Positions 1-9,471 of a DNA stretch of 64,000 nucleotides are shown here, piece after piece. This DNA comes from Poriferisodalis sp964484385. Its GTDB lineage: Bacteria; Actinomycetota; Acidimicrobiia; Acidimicrobiales; Poriferisodalaceae. The notes under the pieces are model-generated. The model did no database searches and was not told the origin of the DNA. It worked only from the letters and a program-made list of their open reading frames with translations. A program made the position numbers and the translations under genes. Where the stretch lies: assembly GCA_964484385.1 (NCBI GenBank), contig CAZAFV010000001.1:1-64000 (forward strand). The letters run 5' to 3'. Every line of letters begins with the position of its first letter. The first letter of the stretch is position 1.

Positions 1-2
1 GC

Positions 3-350
3 TACCGCCTCTCCCACGACTGCGCGGTCGCCGCGATCGTCGGAGACACCATCCCCTGCGATGGTGTCGACCAACTCGCCGCCGGTGCCGATGCCTACGT
101 GCAGACCGTCATCCGCAAGGACCTCATCGGGCTGAGCCCCAACCCGATGGCGCAGGACATCCTCGACTACCACTCCGATGTCGTCGAAGCGGCACAGACC
201 GCGGCCAGGGTCGGCGTGAAGCGGTTGGTGCTGACGCACATGGTTCCCGCGCCCACCCCCGAGCAGTACCCCGAGTGGATCGATCTAGCGGCGGCACACT
301 TCGACGGCGAGGTCGTCATCGGCGACGACCTCACCACTGTCACGCTGTAA
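3..350 (+). CDS. MBL-fold metallohydrolase, C-terminal part (cut by window edge)
   Basis: The frame is open from the first bases and ends with TAA at 350, leaving about 115 C-terminal residues. A G-D-T-x-P-C-D segment near the start, followed by a hydrophobic strand and the late L-T-H motif (VLTHMVP), matches the end of ribonuclease-Z/lactonase-like metallo-beta-lactamase proteins, where the Asp of GDT and the last His bind metal. The substrate cannot be told because the HxHxDH site lies outside the window. It is 49 bases upstream of the sulfatase on the same strand and is probably the previous gene of the same operon. The family call is fairly secure; the function is not. Confidence 0.75.
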   Translation, partial: YRLSHDCAVAAIVGDTIPCDGVDQLAAGADAYVQTVIRKDLIGLSPNPMAQDILDYHSDVVEAAQTAARVGVKRLVLTHMVPAPTPEQYPEWIDLAAAHFDGEVVIGDDLTTVTL

Positions 351-399
351 ACCCGCGAGGTCACGCCAACCCGTTCCCGGCATCTCCCCAGGAGCTTCG

Positions 400-2682
400 A
401 TGACACATCCGATACAGCCGACGCCGTTCGAAGGCCGCATCGGCCGCACGCTCGCCGAATCCGAACCGCACTTCACCTCCCGGCCGCATCCCGCACCCGA
501 TGCGCCCAACGTGGTGATCGTGCTGCTCGACGACACGGGCTTCGCCCAAGTCGGCTGCTTCGGCTCCGACATCGACACCCCCCATGTCGATGCGCTCGCG
601 GCCGGCGGGCTGCAGTTCACCAACTTCCATGTCACCCCGCTGTGCTCGCCGACGCGGGCGTCGCTGCTGACCGGCCGGTCACAGCACGCGGTGGGCATGC
701 GCTCGGTGTCGAACCACCGCACCGGCTTCCCGCACCAGCTCGGCCACATCACCAACCACGCCGCGACCGTGGCCGAGGTGCTCGGCGCACAGGGATACGC
801 CACGTTCTGCTGCGGCAAGTGGCATCTGGCGCCGACCGAGGACATCTCGGCCGCCGGACCGTTCGACCAGTGGCCGCTGGCACGTGGGTTTGACCGCTTC
901 TACGGCTTCCTCGAAGGCGAAACCGACCAGTTCCACCCCGAGCTCGTCGTCGACAACCACCACATCGACCCGCCTGCGGGCCCCGGCGAGGGCTACCACC
1001 TCAGCGAAGACCTCGTCGATCAGCTCCTGCACATGATCAACGACAGCAAGGGCGTGCGCCCCGACCGGCCGTTCTTCGCCTACCTGCCCTTCGGGGCAAC
1101 CCACGCGCCGCATCAGGCACCGCAGGCCTACCTCGACAAGTACCGGGGACGGTTCGACGACGGCTGGGACGCAGTTCGCCAGCGCTGGTACGAGCGACAG
1201 CTCGCGCTGGGGATCATCCCGGAAGGCACCGAGCTGGCTCCCCGCAATCCCGGCGTGGAGCCGTGGGATGAGCTGCCAGACAGCCATCGCCGTTTCGCCT
1301 GCCGCCTGCAGGAGGCATTCGCTGCGTTCCTCGACCACACCGACGACCAGATCGGCCGCCTTGTCGACGGGCTGCGCCAGATGGGCCAGCTCGACAACAC
1401 GGTCCTGTTCGTGCTGGCCGACAACGGCGCCTCCCAGGAGGGCGGGCCGTTCGGCGTCATGCACGAGATGAAGTACTTCAACGGCATCCTCGACGACCCC
1501 GACGACGTAATGGACAGGCTCGACGACATCGGCGGGCCCAACTCGCACACCAACTACCCGTGGGGCTGGGCCCAGTGCGGCAACAGCCCCTTCAAGTGGT
1601 ACAAGCAGAACACCCACGAGGGAGGCGTGCACGTGCCCCTCGTGGTGCACTGGCCCGCCGGCCTCGCCGCAGACCAGCAGGGCACCCGGCGAGACCAGTT
1701 CGTGAACGTGTCCGACGTGGTGCCGACGATCTACGAGCTGCTCGACATCACGCCGCCGGAGGTCTTCGGCGGTTATGCGCAGCTTCCGGTGACCGGCAGC
1801 TCGTTCGCCTCGGTACTCGCCGATGCGGATGCCCCGGCCGCCAACACGCTCCAGTACTTCGAGCAAGCGGGCTCCCGCGCACTGGTCACCGAGCAAGACG
1901 GCGTCACCTGGAAGGCGGTGGCGCGACACATCAAGGGGGAAGCCTTCGACGACGACCGGTGGGAGCTGTACGAGCTGTCATCGGACCGGTCCGAATGCAA
2001 CGACCTTGCGACGACCGATCCCGGCAAGCTGGAGGAGCTGATCGGCCTGTGGTGGTCCGAGGCCGAGCGCCACGGCGTCCTGCCGCTGGACGAAAGGATG
2101 ATCGAGCTGTTCGTCGCCCGCCCCGACGATCACTCGCCGCACCCGACAAGCCGGCGCTACCGCTATCGCCCGCCGCTTTCGCCGATCCCCTCGGCAGCTT
2201 CGGCTGCGCCGTCGGGTCGATCGTGGGAGCTCACCGCGCACGTGAGCAGCGCAGCCGCCGACGCCGGCGTCCTGTGGGCCACCGGCAACGCCAACTCGGG
2301 CATGACGGTGTTCGTGCAGGGCGGCCGTCTCGTCGTGGACTACAACTCATTCGGCGAGCACACCGTGGTCGAGTCCGACCTGGAGGTGCCCGCAGGCGAC
2401 TGCGTCCTGACGGCACGGCTGCGTCGCACGAGCCGAACCGAGGGTGTCGTCGAACTGGCCATCGACGGCGAGCCCTGCGGGAGCGCAGAGCTTCCCTACA
2501 TGATGCGCATAGTCTCCTCGATCGGCTCCAGCGTCGGCTTCGATCACGGGCAGGCCGTGTCGCCCCGCTACGAGGCGCCCTTCGCATTCAGCGGCACCTT
2601 GCACGCCGTCGAGATCGACCGGAGCGGGGCGTCGCGGTCTGAAGCCGAGACAGCAGCACGCACCGAGATGGCACGCCAATAG
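400..2682 (+). CDS. Arylsulfatase, mycobacterial AtsA/B/D type
   Basis: This 760-residue protein should hydrolyse sulfate esters. The N-terminus carries the metal-binding LLDD (Asp44-Asp45), then the signature C82-S-P-T-R, whose Cys is converted to formylglycine by a maturase that is not in this window. LTGR and a CGKWHL motif follow, and the late W-Y-K plus THEGG motifs complete the alkaline-phosphatase-fold core. The length and the opening EGRIG-T-ES pattern match the large (about 780 aa) mycobacterial arylsulfatases rather than the 500-residue type; the extra C-terminal 200 residues form a beta-rich domain. No signal peptide is visible, so it is probably cytoplasmic. The ATG has an AGGAG ribosome site 6 bases upstream. 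It is the first complete gene of the degradative operon. Confidence 0.93.
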   Translation: MTHPIQPTPFEGRIGRTLAESEPHFTSRPHPAPDAPNVVIVLLDDTGFAQVGCFGSDIDTPHVDALAAGGLQFTNFHVTPLCSPTRASLLTGRSQHAVGMRSVSNHRTGFPHQLGHITNHAATVAEVLGAQGYATFCCGKWHLAPTEDISAAGPFDQWPLARGFDRFYGFLEGETDQFHPELVVDNHHIDPPAGPGEGYHLSEDLVDQLLHMINDSKGVRPDRPFFAYLPFGATHAPHQAPQAYLDKYRGRFDDGWDAVRQRWYERQLALGIIPEGTELAPRNPGVEPWDELPDSHRRFACRLQEAFAAFLDHTDDQIGRLVDGLRQMGQLDNTVLFVLADNGASQEGGPFGVMHEMKYFNGILDDPDDVMDRLDDIGGPNSHTNYPWGWAQCGNSPFKWYKQNTHEGGVHVPLVVHWPAGLAADQQGTRRDQFVNVSDVVPTIYELLDITPPEVFGGYAQLPVTGSSFASVLADADAPAANTLQYFEQAGSRALVTEQDGVTWKAVARHIKGEAFDDDRWELYELSSDRSECNDLATTDPGKLEELIGLWWSEAERHGVLPLDERMIELFVARPDDHSPHPTSRRYRYRPPLSPIPSAASAAPSGRSWELTAHVSSAAADAGVLWATGNANSGMTVFVQGGRLVVDYNSFGEHTVVESDLEVPAGDCVLTARLRRTSRTEGVVELAIDGEPCGSAELPYMMRIVSSIGSSVGFDHGQAVSPRYEAPFAFSGTLHAVEIDRSGASRSEAETAARTEMARQ

Positions 2683-2692
2683 GGGAGCACCG

Positions 2693-3232
2693 ATGACCCT
2701 CACCGCCGATTCGATTCCTGTCGCATTCACGCCAACGGGCGGCTGGACGCAGTGGCCGCCGCCGGTGCTGGCCGGCTGCACCCAGCCGCTCTGCGACGGG
2801 GCGCCGGACATGCGCGGCTTCTGGCAGACCGTCGAGGTGTACGTGGAAGGTACTGCGCAGCCCGGCCATCCTGCCATCGGGCATGTGCAGCGCATCGAGC
2901 AGGCCGACGACCGAGTGGTGGTGACCGGTGCAGGCATCATCCACGACATGCGCTGCGACGGGACGCTGCGCAACGGCGTGCACGATGTCGCCGAATTCGA
3001 CAAGTCGACCGAGATCCACGTCGTCGCCAGCTTCGAGGACGGCGTGCACGTGCTGCGGCCCCACGGTCTCAATGTGGGCACCGGCCCGATCGAGGTTCGC
3101 CGCTGGCGCGACGGCGAGCACCTGATGTGGGACTACATGGGTTTCACGGCCCGCCTGCGCCAGCTCGCTTCGCCCGACGCCGACCCAGAACTCGTCTTGG
3201 CCCAAATCGAAACACAGGAGCAAACACCATGA
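2693..3232 (+). CDS. Conserved hypothetical protein, 179 aa, in degradative operon
   Basis: I do not recognise a named family. The protein is soluble, without signal peptide or membrane segments, and looks like an all-beta barrel rich in short V/I strands with two conserved-looking Cys near residues 28 and 33. The start at 2693 is supported by a GGGGAG site and a spacing of 10 bases from the sulfatase stop. Its stop overlaps the dehalogenase start (ATGA), so the two are translationally coupled. The context suggests an accessory or lipocalin-like binding role in substrate handling; this is inference only. Confidence 0.7.
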   Translation: MTLTADSIPVAFTPTGGWTQWPPPVLAGCTQPLCDGAPDMRGFWQTVEVYVEGTAQPGHPAIGHVQRIEQADDRVVVTGAGIIHDMRCDGTLRNGVHDVAEFDKSTEIHVVASFEDGVHVLRPHGLNVGTGPIEVRRWRDGEHLMWDYMGFTARLRQLASPDADPELVLAQIETQEQTP

Positions 3233-4137
3233 AGACCCTTCGCACGCCCGACGAGCGCTTCGCCGATCTGGACGGGTACGACTTCGAGCCGCACTACGTC
3301 GAGATTCCCGACGGCGAGGGCGGCTCGCTGCGAGTCCACTACCTCGACGAGGGACCGCCCGACGCCGACCCGGTGCTGCTGCTGCACGGCGAGCCGTCCT
3401 GGGCCTACCTGTACCGCCACATGATCCGGCCCATCGCCGATGCCGGGCACCGGGTGATCGTGCCCGACCAGGTCGGCTTCGGGCGCAGCGACAAGCCCAC
3501 CGAGCAGTCCGACTACACCTACGCCCGCCACGTGGCGTGGATGTCGAGCCTGGTCTTCGACGTGCTCGACTTGAGCGACATCACCTTCTTCGGCCAGGAC
3601 TGGGGCGGGCTGATCGGCCTGCGGCTCGTGACCGCGCAGCCTGACCGGTTCGCCCGCGTGGCCGTCGCCAACACCGGTTTGCCCACCGGGGATCGCTTGC
3701 CGAGCGATGCCTTCATGAACTGGCAGACGTTCGCCCGGGAGTCACCCGTCTTCCCGATCGGCGACATCGTCAACGGCGGCAGCCTCACCGACTTCGCGCC
3801 TGAGGTCATCGCCGCCTATGACGCACCGTTCCCCGACGATTCCTACAAGGCCGGCGCGCGCGCCTGGCCATCACACGTCTGCACTTCGCCCGACGATCCC
3901 GAGGCGCAGCCGAACCGTGAGGCCTGGGGCGTGCTCCAGCAGTTCGACAAGCCGTTCCTGTGCTGCTTCAGCGACCAGGACCCGGTGACGGCAGGCGCCG
4001 ACAAGCCATTCCGCAATCTTGTCCCCGGAGCCCAAGGCCAGGCCCATGTCACCATTGAGGGCGCATCGCACTTCCTGCAGGAGGACAAGGGCCCCGAGCT
4101 GGCCCAGGTGCTGATCGACTTCATCGCCGCCAACTGA
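3229..4137 (+). CDS. Haloalkane dehalogenase (alpha/beta hydrolase, subfamily I-like)
   Basis: The 302-residue protein should hydrolyse carbon-halogen bonds of haloalkanes to alcohols. All family marks are visible: the oxyanion-hole HGEPSW motif, nucleophile elbow G-Q-D-W-G-G with Asp as nucleophile, a cap domain, an Asp in SDQDPV, and the catalytic His in ASHFLQED. The length equals the usual 295-310 residues. The start chosen is the ATG at 3229, which overlaps the previous stop; longer upstream readings of this frame run antiparallel through the preceding gene and have no family similarity. Subfamily I (DhlA/DhmA-like) is suggested by the cap and the acid position, but the substrate range is unknown. 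A close alternative would be a fluoroacetate dehalogenase or epoxide hydrolase, made less likely by the HGEPSW and QDWGG pairing. Confidence 0.88.
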   Translation: MKTLRTPDERFADLDGYDFEPHYVEIPDGEGGSLRVHYLDEGPPDADPVLLLHGEPSWAYLYRHMIRPIADAGHRVIVPDQVGFGRSDKPTEQSDYTYARHVAWMSSLVFDVLDLSDITFFGQDWGGLIGLRLVTAQPDRFARVAVANTGLPTGDRLPSDAFMNWQTFARESPVFPIGDIVNGGSLTDFAPEVIAAYDAPFPDDSYKAGARAWPSHVCTSPDDPEAQPNREAWGVLQQFDKPFLCCFSDQDPVTAGADKPFRNLVPGAQGQAHVTIEGASHFLQEDKGPELAQVLIDFIAAN

Positions 4138-4187
4138 GCGCAGGCACACCTGCGCCGCCACGGCAACGGGCCAACTACGGTCGCCGC

Positions 4188-5657
4188 ATGATCGCGGGCT
4201 ACTGCTGGCCGCACAGCGGCGTGGCGGGGGACACCATCGACCTGATGATCAGCGGCGATGGTGGATCCTGCCGCGTCGAGGTGCTGCGGATCGGCGCCGC
4301 CGAACAGCTTGTCGAGACCCGGGACCTGGCGGTCAGCGAGCAGCCGGTGCCCGACGACTGCGCCACCGAGGGCTGCGGCTGGACCCCCTCGCTCTCGCTC
4401 AGCATCGACCCGGCGTGGCTGCCCGGCTTCTATCTCGTGCGCCTGCATGGCACCGACGGCGAGGATGCCGAAGCTTTCTTCGTAGTGCGAGCCGCCGAGC
4501 CCAGCGACACGCTGCTGGTGCTGTCCACCTCCACCTGGGCTGCCTACAACGACTGGGGCGGGCCCAGCTTCTACACCGGCGGCCACGAGTCGTCACAGCA
4601 CCGGCCGCTTCCACGCGGCTTCCTAGACAAGCCCGATCCCCACCGCTACCGCGTCGCCCGGTTCGGGCAGCTGCCGCGGCCCGAGGTCGACGAGTACTTC
4701 GACAACTACTCCTACTGGTCGGCTGCGGCGGGCTGGGCGAACTGGGAGCGGCTGTTCGTGAGCTGGGCCGAGCGCAACGGCGTCGCGCTCGACTACGCGA
4801 CCAGTCTCGACCTGCACTCCCGCCCCGATCTGCTCGACGGGCGCCGGCTGTACATCAGCGTCGGCCATGACGAGTACTGGTCGGCCGAGATGCGCGACCA
4901 CGTCGAGGGTTGGGTGGACGGCGGCGGCGCGGCTGCGTTCTTCTCGGGCAATACGTCGTTCTGGCAGGTGCGCTTCGGCGATGACGACCGGGTGATCGGC
5001 TACAAGCTCGACTTCGACCTCGATCCGGTGATGGGTACCGATGAGCAGCACACCGTGTCCACCATGTGGAGCGACCCGCTCACGGGACGACCGGAGAACG
5101 AGATGACCGGCGTCTCGTTCACCCGGGGCGGCTACGCCCACTGCCGCCGCGCCCCGAAGGGATCCGGCGGGTACACAGTCTGGAGGCCGGGCCACTGGGC
5201 GTTCGACGGCTTGCGGCTGATCGCGGGCGACGTGGTGGGCGGCGAACCGGTGGTGGTGGGTTACGAGTGCGACGGCTGCGAGCTCGAGCTGGTGGACGGG
5301 CTGCCGGTCGCCAAGCCCAGCGGCGGCACGCCGCCCAACTTCGAGGTGCTCGGCACAGCACCGGCACACCTGTGGGAGACCGCCGAAGCGCCGCCCGGAA
5401 TGCCCGACAGCTACATCGGCGAGCTCAACTGGGTCACCGAGCGCCTCGGCGGCGGCGACACGCCCGAGAACCGGGAGCGCTTCGCACACGGCGCGGCCGT
5501 GATGGGCTGGTTCGAGCGGGGTCTCGGCGAGGTGTTCACTACAGGTTGCACCGATTGGGCCTACGGCCTTGAGCATGACGATGTGGCGACGGTGACGCGC
5601 AACGTGATCGGTCGCTACATCGACCACGCCGCCGACCGACCTGGGAGCTTGCCATGA
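4188..5657 (+). CDS. N,N-dimethylformamidase beta-subunit-like protein
   Basis: This 489-residue protein resembles the large subunit of DMF amidohydrolase. It has an N-terminal immunoglobulin-like beta domain (about residues 1-100), a STSTWAAYNDWGG segment, and a glutamine-amidotransferase-like core with VGHDEYWS near residue 220 and GNTSFWQVR. In DMFase the iron site is built from two Tyr and a Glu; several Tyr/Glu candidates lie in the VGHDEYW neighbourhood, but I cannot assign them. The small alpha subunit is not present beside it, so the natural substrate may be another amide. The stop overlaps the next gene (ATGA at 5654), which places it in the operon with the oxygenases. Confidence 0.78.
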   Translation: MIAGYCWPHSGVAGDTIDLMISGDGGSCRVEVLRIGAAEQLVETRDLAVSEQPVPDDCATEGCGWTPSLSLSIDPAWLPGFYLVRLHGTDGEDAEAFFVVRAAEPSDTLLVLSTSTWAAYNDWGGPSFYTGGHESSQHRPLPRGFLDKPDPHRYRVARFGQLPRPEVDEYFDNYSYWSAAAGWANWERLFVSWAERNGVALDYATSLDLHSRPDLLDGRRLYISVGHDEYWSAEMRDHVEGWVDGGGAAAFFSGNTSFWQVRFGDDDRVIGYKLDFDLDPVMGTDEQHTVSTMWSDPLTGRPENEMTGVSFTRGGYAHCRRAPKGSGGYTVWRPGHWAFDGLRLIAGDVVGGEPVVVGYECDGCELELVDGLPVAKPSGGTPPNFEVLGTAPAHLWETAEAPPGMPDSYIGELNWVTERLGGGDTPENRERFAHGAAVMGWFERGLGEVFTTGCTDWAYGLEHDDVATVTRNVIGRYIDHAADRPGSLP

Positions 5658-7027
5658 GCGAAACCACCGAAGCCCGGCCTCAGAACACCTACAGCGAGGG
5701 CAACTTCGCTCCAGTGTCCGAAGAGGTCACGGCGTTCGATCTCGACGTGATCGGCGAGATACCCGCAGCGCTGGAAGGCCGCTACCTGCGCAACGGGCCG
5801 AACCCGATCGCGCCCACCGATCCGGCGACGAGCCACTGGTTCGTCGGCACCGGCATGGTGCACGGCGTGCGGCTGCGCGACCGCCGCGCCGAGTGGTATC
5901 GCAACCGCTGGGTGCGCGGCCAGGACGTGGTGGAGGCGTTGGGCGAACCCGCGGTGCCGGGGCCTGTCGGCTCGCTCGACTTCTCTGCGAATACGAGTGT
6001 CTGGGGCTTCGCCGGCACGACGTGGGCGCTCGTCGAAGCGGGCGTGGTACCGGTGGAGATGGGCTACGAGCTCGAGACGGTGTGTCGCAACGACTTCTCC
6101 GGGACGCTGAAGACCGGCTTCACGGCGCATCCGAAGCTGGATCCCCGCAGCGGCGAGCTGCACGCCGTCTGCTATGCGTGGCAGGACCTGTTCGATCACG
6201 TCGAGTACGTCGTGGTGGGCGCCGACGGTCGGGTGCGCAAGACGGTCGATGTGCCGCTGCCGGGCATGCCGATGATCCACGACATGTCGCTCACCGAGAA
6301 CTACGCCATCATCTACGACCTGCCCGTCACGCTCGACCTGGATCTCGCGCTCAGCGGCAAAGCGTCGTTCCCGTTCCGGTGGGACCCCGACTATGGCGCC
6401 CGGGTCGGCCTGCTGCCCCGCGATGGCACAGCCGAGGAGATCATCTGGTGCGACGTCGGGCTCTGCTACGTCTTCCACCCGTTGAACGCCTACGAGGACA
6501 GCGACGGCCTGGTGGTGATCGACCTGTGCCGCTACGACAAGATGTTCGACCGCGACAAGCTGGGCCCGGCCGGAGATTCCCGGCCCACGCTCGATCGCTG
6601 GACCGTCGACCCGGTGAGTCGCAGGGTCAGCGAGGAACGCGTCGACGACCGGTTCCACGAGTTTCCCCAGGTCCGCGCCGACCGGACCGCACGCAAGCAT
6701 CGGTTCGGGTACACCGTCGGCGTCGGCGACGGCCTCATCCCGGGGGCCAACTACAAGTTCGACTACGACAGCGGCACGGCCGAGTACCACGACCACGGCC
6801 CCGGCCGGGGCAGCGCCGAGGCTGTGTTCGTCCCTGATCCCGAGGGCAGCGCCGAGGACGACGGCTGGCTGATGTCCTACGTCTACGACGAGACGACCGA
6901 CGCCAGCGAGCTGGTCATCCTCGATGCCCGCGACCTCGGCCGCCCTCCAGTGGCCCGGGTGCCGCTGCCGCAACGCGTGCCGTACGGATTCCACGGCAAC
7001 TGGGTGCCGGATGCGGAGGCGACATGA
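5654..7027 (+). CDS. Carotenoid/stilbene cleavage oxygenase (RPE65 family)
   Basis: The 457-residue beta-propeller enzyme should cleave a C=C bond of an apocarotenoid, stilbene or related phenylpropanoid using a non-haem Fe(II). The four His ligand motifs are present in order: TAHPKLD, IHDMSLTENY, FHPLNAYED and a C-terminal GFHGNW. The opening also matches, with LEGRYLRNGPNP and the THWFVG-like SHWFVGTGMVHG. The length is close to lignostilbene dioxygenases (480-500). It overlaps both neighbours by ATGA, so expression is coupled to the DMFase-like gene and the extradiol dioxygenase. With an aromatic ring-cleaving enzyme next, a lignin-derived or stilbenoid substrate is plausible, but carotenoid cleavage cannot be excluded. 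Confidence 0.93.
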   Translation: MSETTEARPQNTYSEGNFAPVSEEVTAFDLDVIGEIPAALEGRYLRNGPNPIAPTDPATSHWFVGTGMVHGVRLRDRRAEWYRNRWVRGQDVVEALGEPAVPGPVGSLDFSANTSVWGFAGTTWALVEAGVVPVEMGYELETVCRNDFSGTLKTGFTAHPKLDPRSGELHAVCYAWQDLFDHVEYVVVGADGRVRKTVDVPLPGMPMIHDMSLTENYAIIYDLPVTLDLDLALSGKASFPFRWDPDYGARVGLLPRDGTAEEIIWCDVGLCYVFHPLNAYEDSDGLVVIDLCRYDKMFDRDKLGPAGDSRPTLDRWTVDPVSRRVSEERVDDRFHEFPQVRADRTARKHRFGYTVGVGDGLIPGANYKFDYDSGTAEYHDHGPGRGSAEAVFVPDPEGSAEDDGWLMSYVYDETTDASELVILDARDLGRPPVARVPLPQRVPYGFHGNWVPDAEAT

Positions 7028-8253
7028 CCGACACAGCGATCATGCCTGAGACTGCGACGCCGATCGTGAAGGCCGTCGACATCGCCTACATCCGGTTTTC
7101 GGCGCCCGATCTCGACGCCATGGAGGCGTTCGTGAACGACTTCGGTCTCGTTGTCGTGCACCGAGACGACGAGGTGCTGATCTCCCGGGGCCTCGAGCCG
7201 ATGCCGTTTCTCCATGTGGTGCACCGCGGTCCAGCGAAGTTCATGGGCTGGGCGTTCGAAGTGGAATCTGAAGGCGACTTGGATGCACTGGCAGACGCTG
7301 TTCCCGGCTGCTCGCCGGTGCACGACATCGGCGGCGTCGAAGGCGAGCTCGGCGGCGGCAAGCGCGTCCACTTCGTCGAGCCGATCACCGGATTCGTGCT
7401 CGAAGCCGTGCACGGCCAGCAAGCGGAGCCGCTTGCACCCCGCCGCGATCGCATCACCTACAACCACGCCGGCGTCGACGACCGAGTAGGCGTCGAGCAG
7501 GACGTCAGCGGCAATCGCTACCCGATCAAGAAGGATCCCGGTCCGCCCGAGGTGTACCGGCTCGGTCACGTGGTGGCGGCCGTGCCGCCAGGAGCGCACC
7601 AGGCCTTCATGCGCTTCCTCGAGAACACCTTCGGCATGCTCGTCAGCGACGCAGCCCGGATGATCATCCCGCCGGGGGCCGAAGAGCACTTCCCGCCGCC
7701 GCTCGTGGAGCTCATCACGTCGACGGGCTCCGATGTGATGTTCCAGTTCATGCGGATGGACCGGGGCACGGCTGAGACCGACCACCACAGCATGCTGGTG
7801 CTGCCGCTCATGGACGGAACCGCCGAGGCGCAGTTCAGCCATGCAGCGTTCGAGGTGTTCAGCATGGACGACGTCTTCCGGGGTCACATGCACTTCCGGG
7901 AGCGGGCGGCGGAGGGCGCGCCGTACGTACTGGCGTGGGGCGTCGGACGTCACGTCTACGGCTCGCAGATCTACGACTACTGGCATGATCCCTACGGCCA
8001 CGTTCACGAGCACATGTGCGACGGCGACCGGGTGGATGCCAGCTATGGGCCGAACACGATCGACATGACCGATCCGGGGCAGCTCGGCGACAACGGGGGA
8101 AACCAATGGGGCCCGACCGTGGAGGAATCCGGGGTTCACAATCTCAATGGCCCACAGTGCGACCCGAGGTTCGCGGACCGGCCTGACGAGATCCGAGCGT
8201 CGTTGCTGTCGCGGGACCTCAGCGGGCTCCAGCACGTCGTGGACGCGATCTGA
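7024..8253 (+). CDS. VOC-superfamily extradiol ring-cleavage dioxygenase
   Basis: This 409-residue protein has two vicinal-oxygen-chelate halves. The first starts near residue 18 (DIAYIRFSAPDLDAMEAF) and the second near residue 180 (YRLGHVVAAVP). In the second half a His in LGHVV, a His in FSHAAFEV and a Glu in VHEHMCDGDR occupy the places of the Fe(II) ligands of type I extradiol dioxygenases, followed by the closing YDYWHDPYGHV segment. It should cleave a catechol-type ring next to the hydroxyls. It is longer than BphC (about 300 aa), with a tail of some 70 residues. The next gene encodes a flavin monooxygenase, so the pair resembles hydroxylase/dioxygenase sets such as HsaA/HsaC. Confidence 0.82.
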   Translation: MTDTAIMPETATPIVKAVDIAYIRFSAPDLDAMEAFVNDFGLVVVHRDDEVLISRGLEPMPFLHVVHRGPAKFMGWAFEVESEGDLDALADAVPGCSPVHDIGGVEGELGGGKRVHFVEPITGFVLEAVHGQQAEPLAPRRDRITYNHAGVDDRVGVEQDVSGNRYPIKKDPGPPEVYRLGHVVAAVPPGAHQAFMRFLENTFGMLVSDAARMIIPPGAEEHFPPPLVELITSTGSDVMFQFMRMDRGTAETDHHSMLVLPLMDGTAEAQFSHAAFEVFSMDDVFRGHMHFRERAAEGAPYVLAWGVGRHVYGSQIYDYWHDPYGHVHEHMCDGDRVDASYGPNTIDMTDPGQLGDNGGNQWGPTVEESGVHNLNGPQCDPRFADRPDEIRASLLSRDLSGLQHVVDAI

Positions 8254-8260
8254 GCGGGCA

Positions 8261-9427
8261 GTGGGCGCCCACGCGAACGAGTTTCCGAGGGACCGGGAAG
8301 CCAACCGGGCCCACCTGCTGGCGGCGGTCGATTCGGCCGCCGATGCGCTGACGGCCGGTCGGGACGAGTCCGAGAAGTTGCGACGACTGTCGCCGACCTC
8401 GGTGGAGGCGCTGCGCTCTTCGGGACTGTTCAAGATGAAGTCGCCGCACGAGGTGGGCGGCGCCGAAGCGCATCCGGTCACCCAGATGGACGTGATCGAG
8501 GCCGTGACGATGATCGACCCTGCGGCCGCGTGGTGCATGTTCATCACCTCAGCCGTGACCGGCGGCGTGTTCGCAAGCCTCTCCGACGACTCAGTTGACG
8601 AAGTGCTCGCGGATGGCTTCCCGTTCATGGCCGGCTCGCTGCGAGCCGGCGGCCAAGCACGGCGCGTCGAAGGCGGCTACCGGGTGTCGGGCCGTTGGGC
8701 TTGGGGCAGCGGCGTCGAGCACTCCGACTGGGTGGCGGTGCCGGTCTTTTCGGACGGACCGCCAGTGATCAGGGCGCTTGTGCCCACCAATGAAGTCATC
8801 CTGCACGACAACTGGCACACGCTCGGCATGCGAGGCACCGGCAGCTGCGACTACGAGCTCGACGATGTCTTCGTGCCCGATCGATTTGCCATCGATGCAC
8901 TCGGCGGTGGGCCGCCGCGGGGTGGTGCGCTTATGCGGCTCGGGCTGCCCGCCTATGTCGTGAACGAGCACGGCAGCTTCGCGTACGCACTCGGACGCTT
9001 GGCGTTGCAGACGATGACCGAGGCGGCCATCGAGAAGAAGCGGGGCTACCTCGGCGGTGTCAGCCTCGCCGACAGGCAGGTATTCCAGCGAACTATCGGA
9101 CAGGGCACTATCCGCATGAACGCATGCGCGCTGGCAATGGCCGAATCGCTCGAGCGCATGTTCGACTCGGCAGCTGCGGGCCCACCCGATCCAGCGCTGG
9201 TCACGGAGGCGCAGGCAGCGGCCGTGTGGTGCACTGACGAGGCCGTCGATCTGGTGAGCGAGCTGTTCCGCTTCACCGGCGGGAGCGCGGTGATGGACGG
9301 CAACGAGATGCAGCGCATCCTGCGCGACATCTACACCGTGCAGTCGCACCTGATGGTGTCGGCTGTCACGTACGAGCAGTACGGTCAGATAGTGCTCGGT
9401 ACGACAGAGGGCGGCAAGCTCCCCTAG
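8261..9427 (+). CDS. Acyl-CoA-dehydrogenase-fold flavin monooxygenase (HsaA/HpaB group)
   Basis: The 388-residue protein follows the acyl-CoA dehydrogenase fold: an N-terminal helical domain with LFKMKSPHEVGG, a middle beta domain (VSGRWAWGSGVEHSDW), and a C-terminal four-helix bundle. The middle and end resemble group D flavin monooxygenases that hydroxylate phenols with reduced flavin from a partner reductase, rather than true dehydrogenases; the IYEGT catalytic base motif is missing. The GTG at 8261 was chosen because it lies 7 bases after the dioxygenase stop; the longer upstream frame overlaps that gene and is not family-like. It probably supplies the catechol for the preceding ring-cleaving enzyme. 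No flavin reductase is nearby. Confidence 0.82.
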   Translation: MGAHANEFPRDREANRAHLLAAVDSAADALTAGRDESEKLRRLSPTSVEALRSSGLFKMKSPHEVGGAEAHPVTQMDVIEAVTMIDPAAAWCMFITSAVTGGVFASLSDDSVDEVLADGFPFMAGSLRAGGQARRVEGGYRVSGRWAWGSGVEHSDWVAVPVFSDGPPVIRALVPTNEVILHDNWHTLGMRGTGSCDYELDDVFVPDRFAIDALGGGPPRGGALMRLGLPAYVVNEHGSFAYALGRLALQTMTEAAIEKKRGYLGGVSLADRQVFQRTIGQGTIRMNACALAMAESLERMFDSAAAGPPDPALVTEAQAAAVWCTDEAVDLVSELFRFTGGSAVMDGNEMQRILRDIYTVQSHLMVSAVTYEQYGQIVLGTTEGGKLP

Positions 9428-9471
9428 GGGTTCCGTCGGTTGAACTTGGCGCACGAGAGCAAGGGCCAGCC

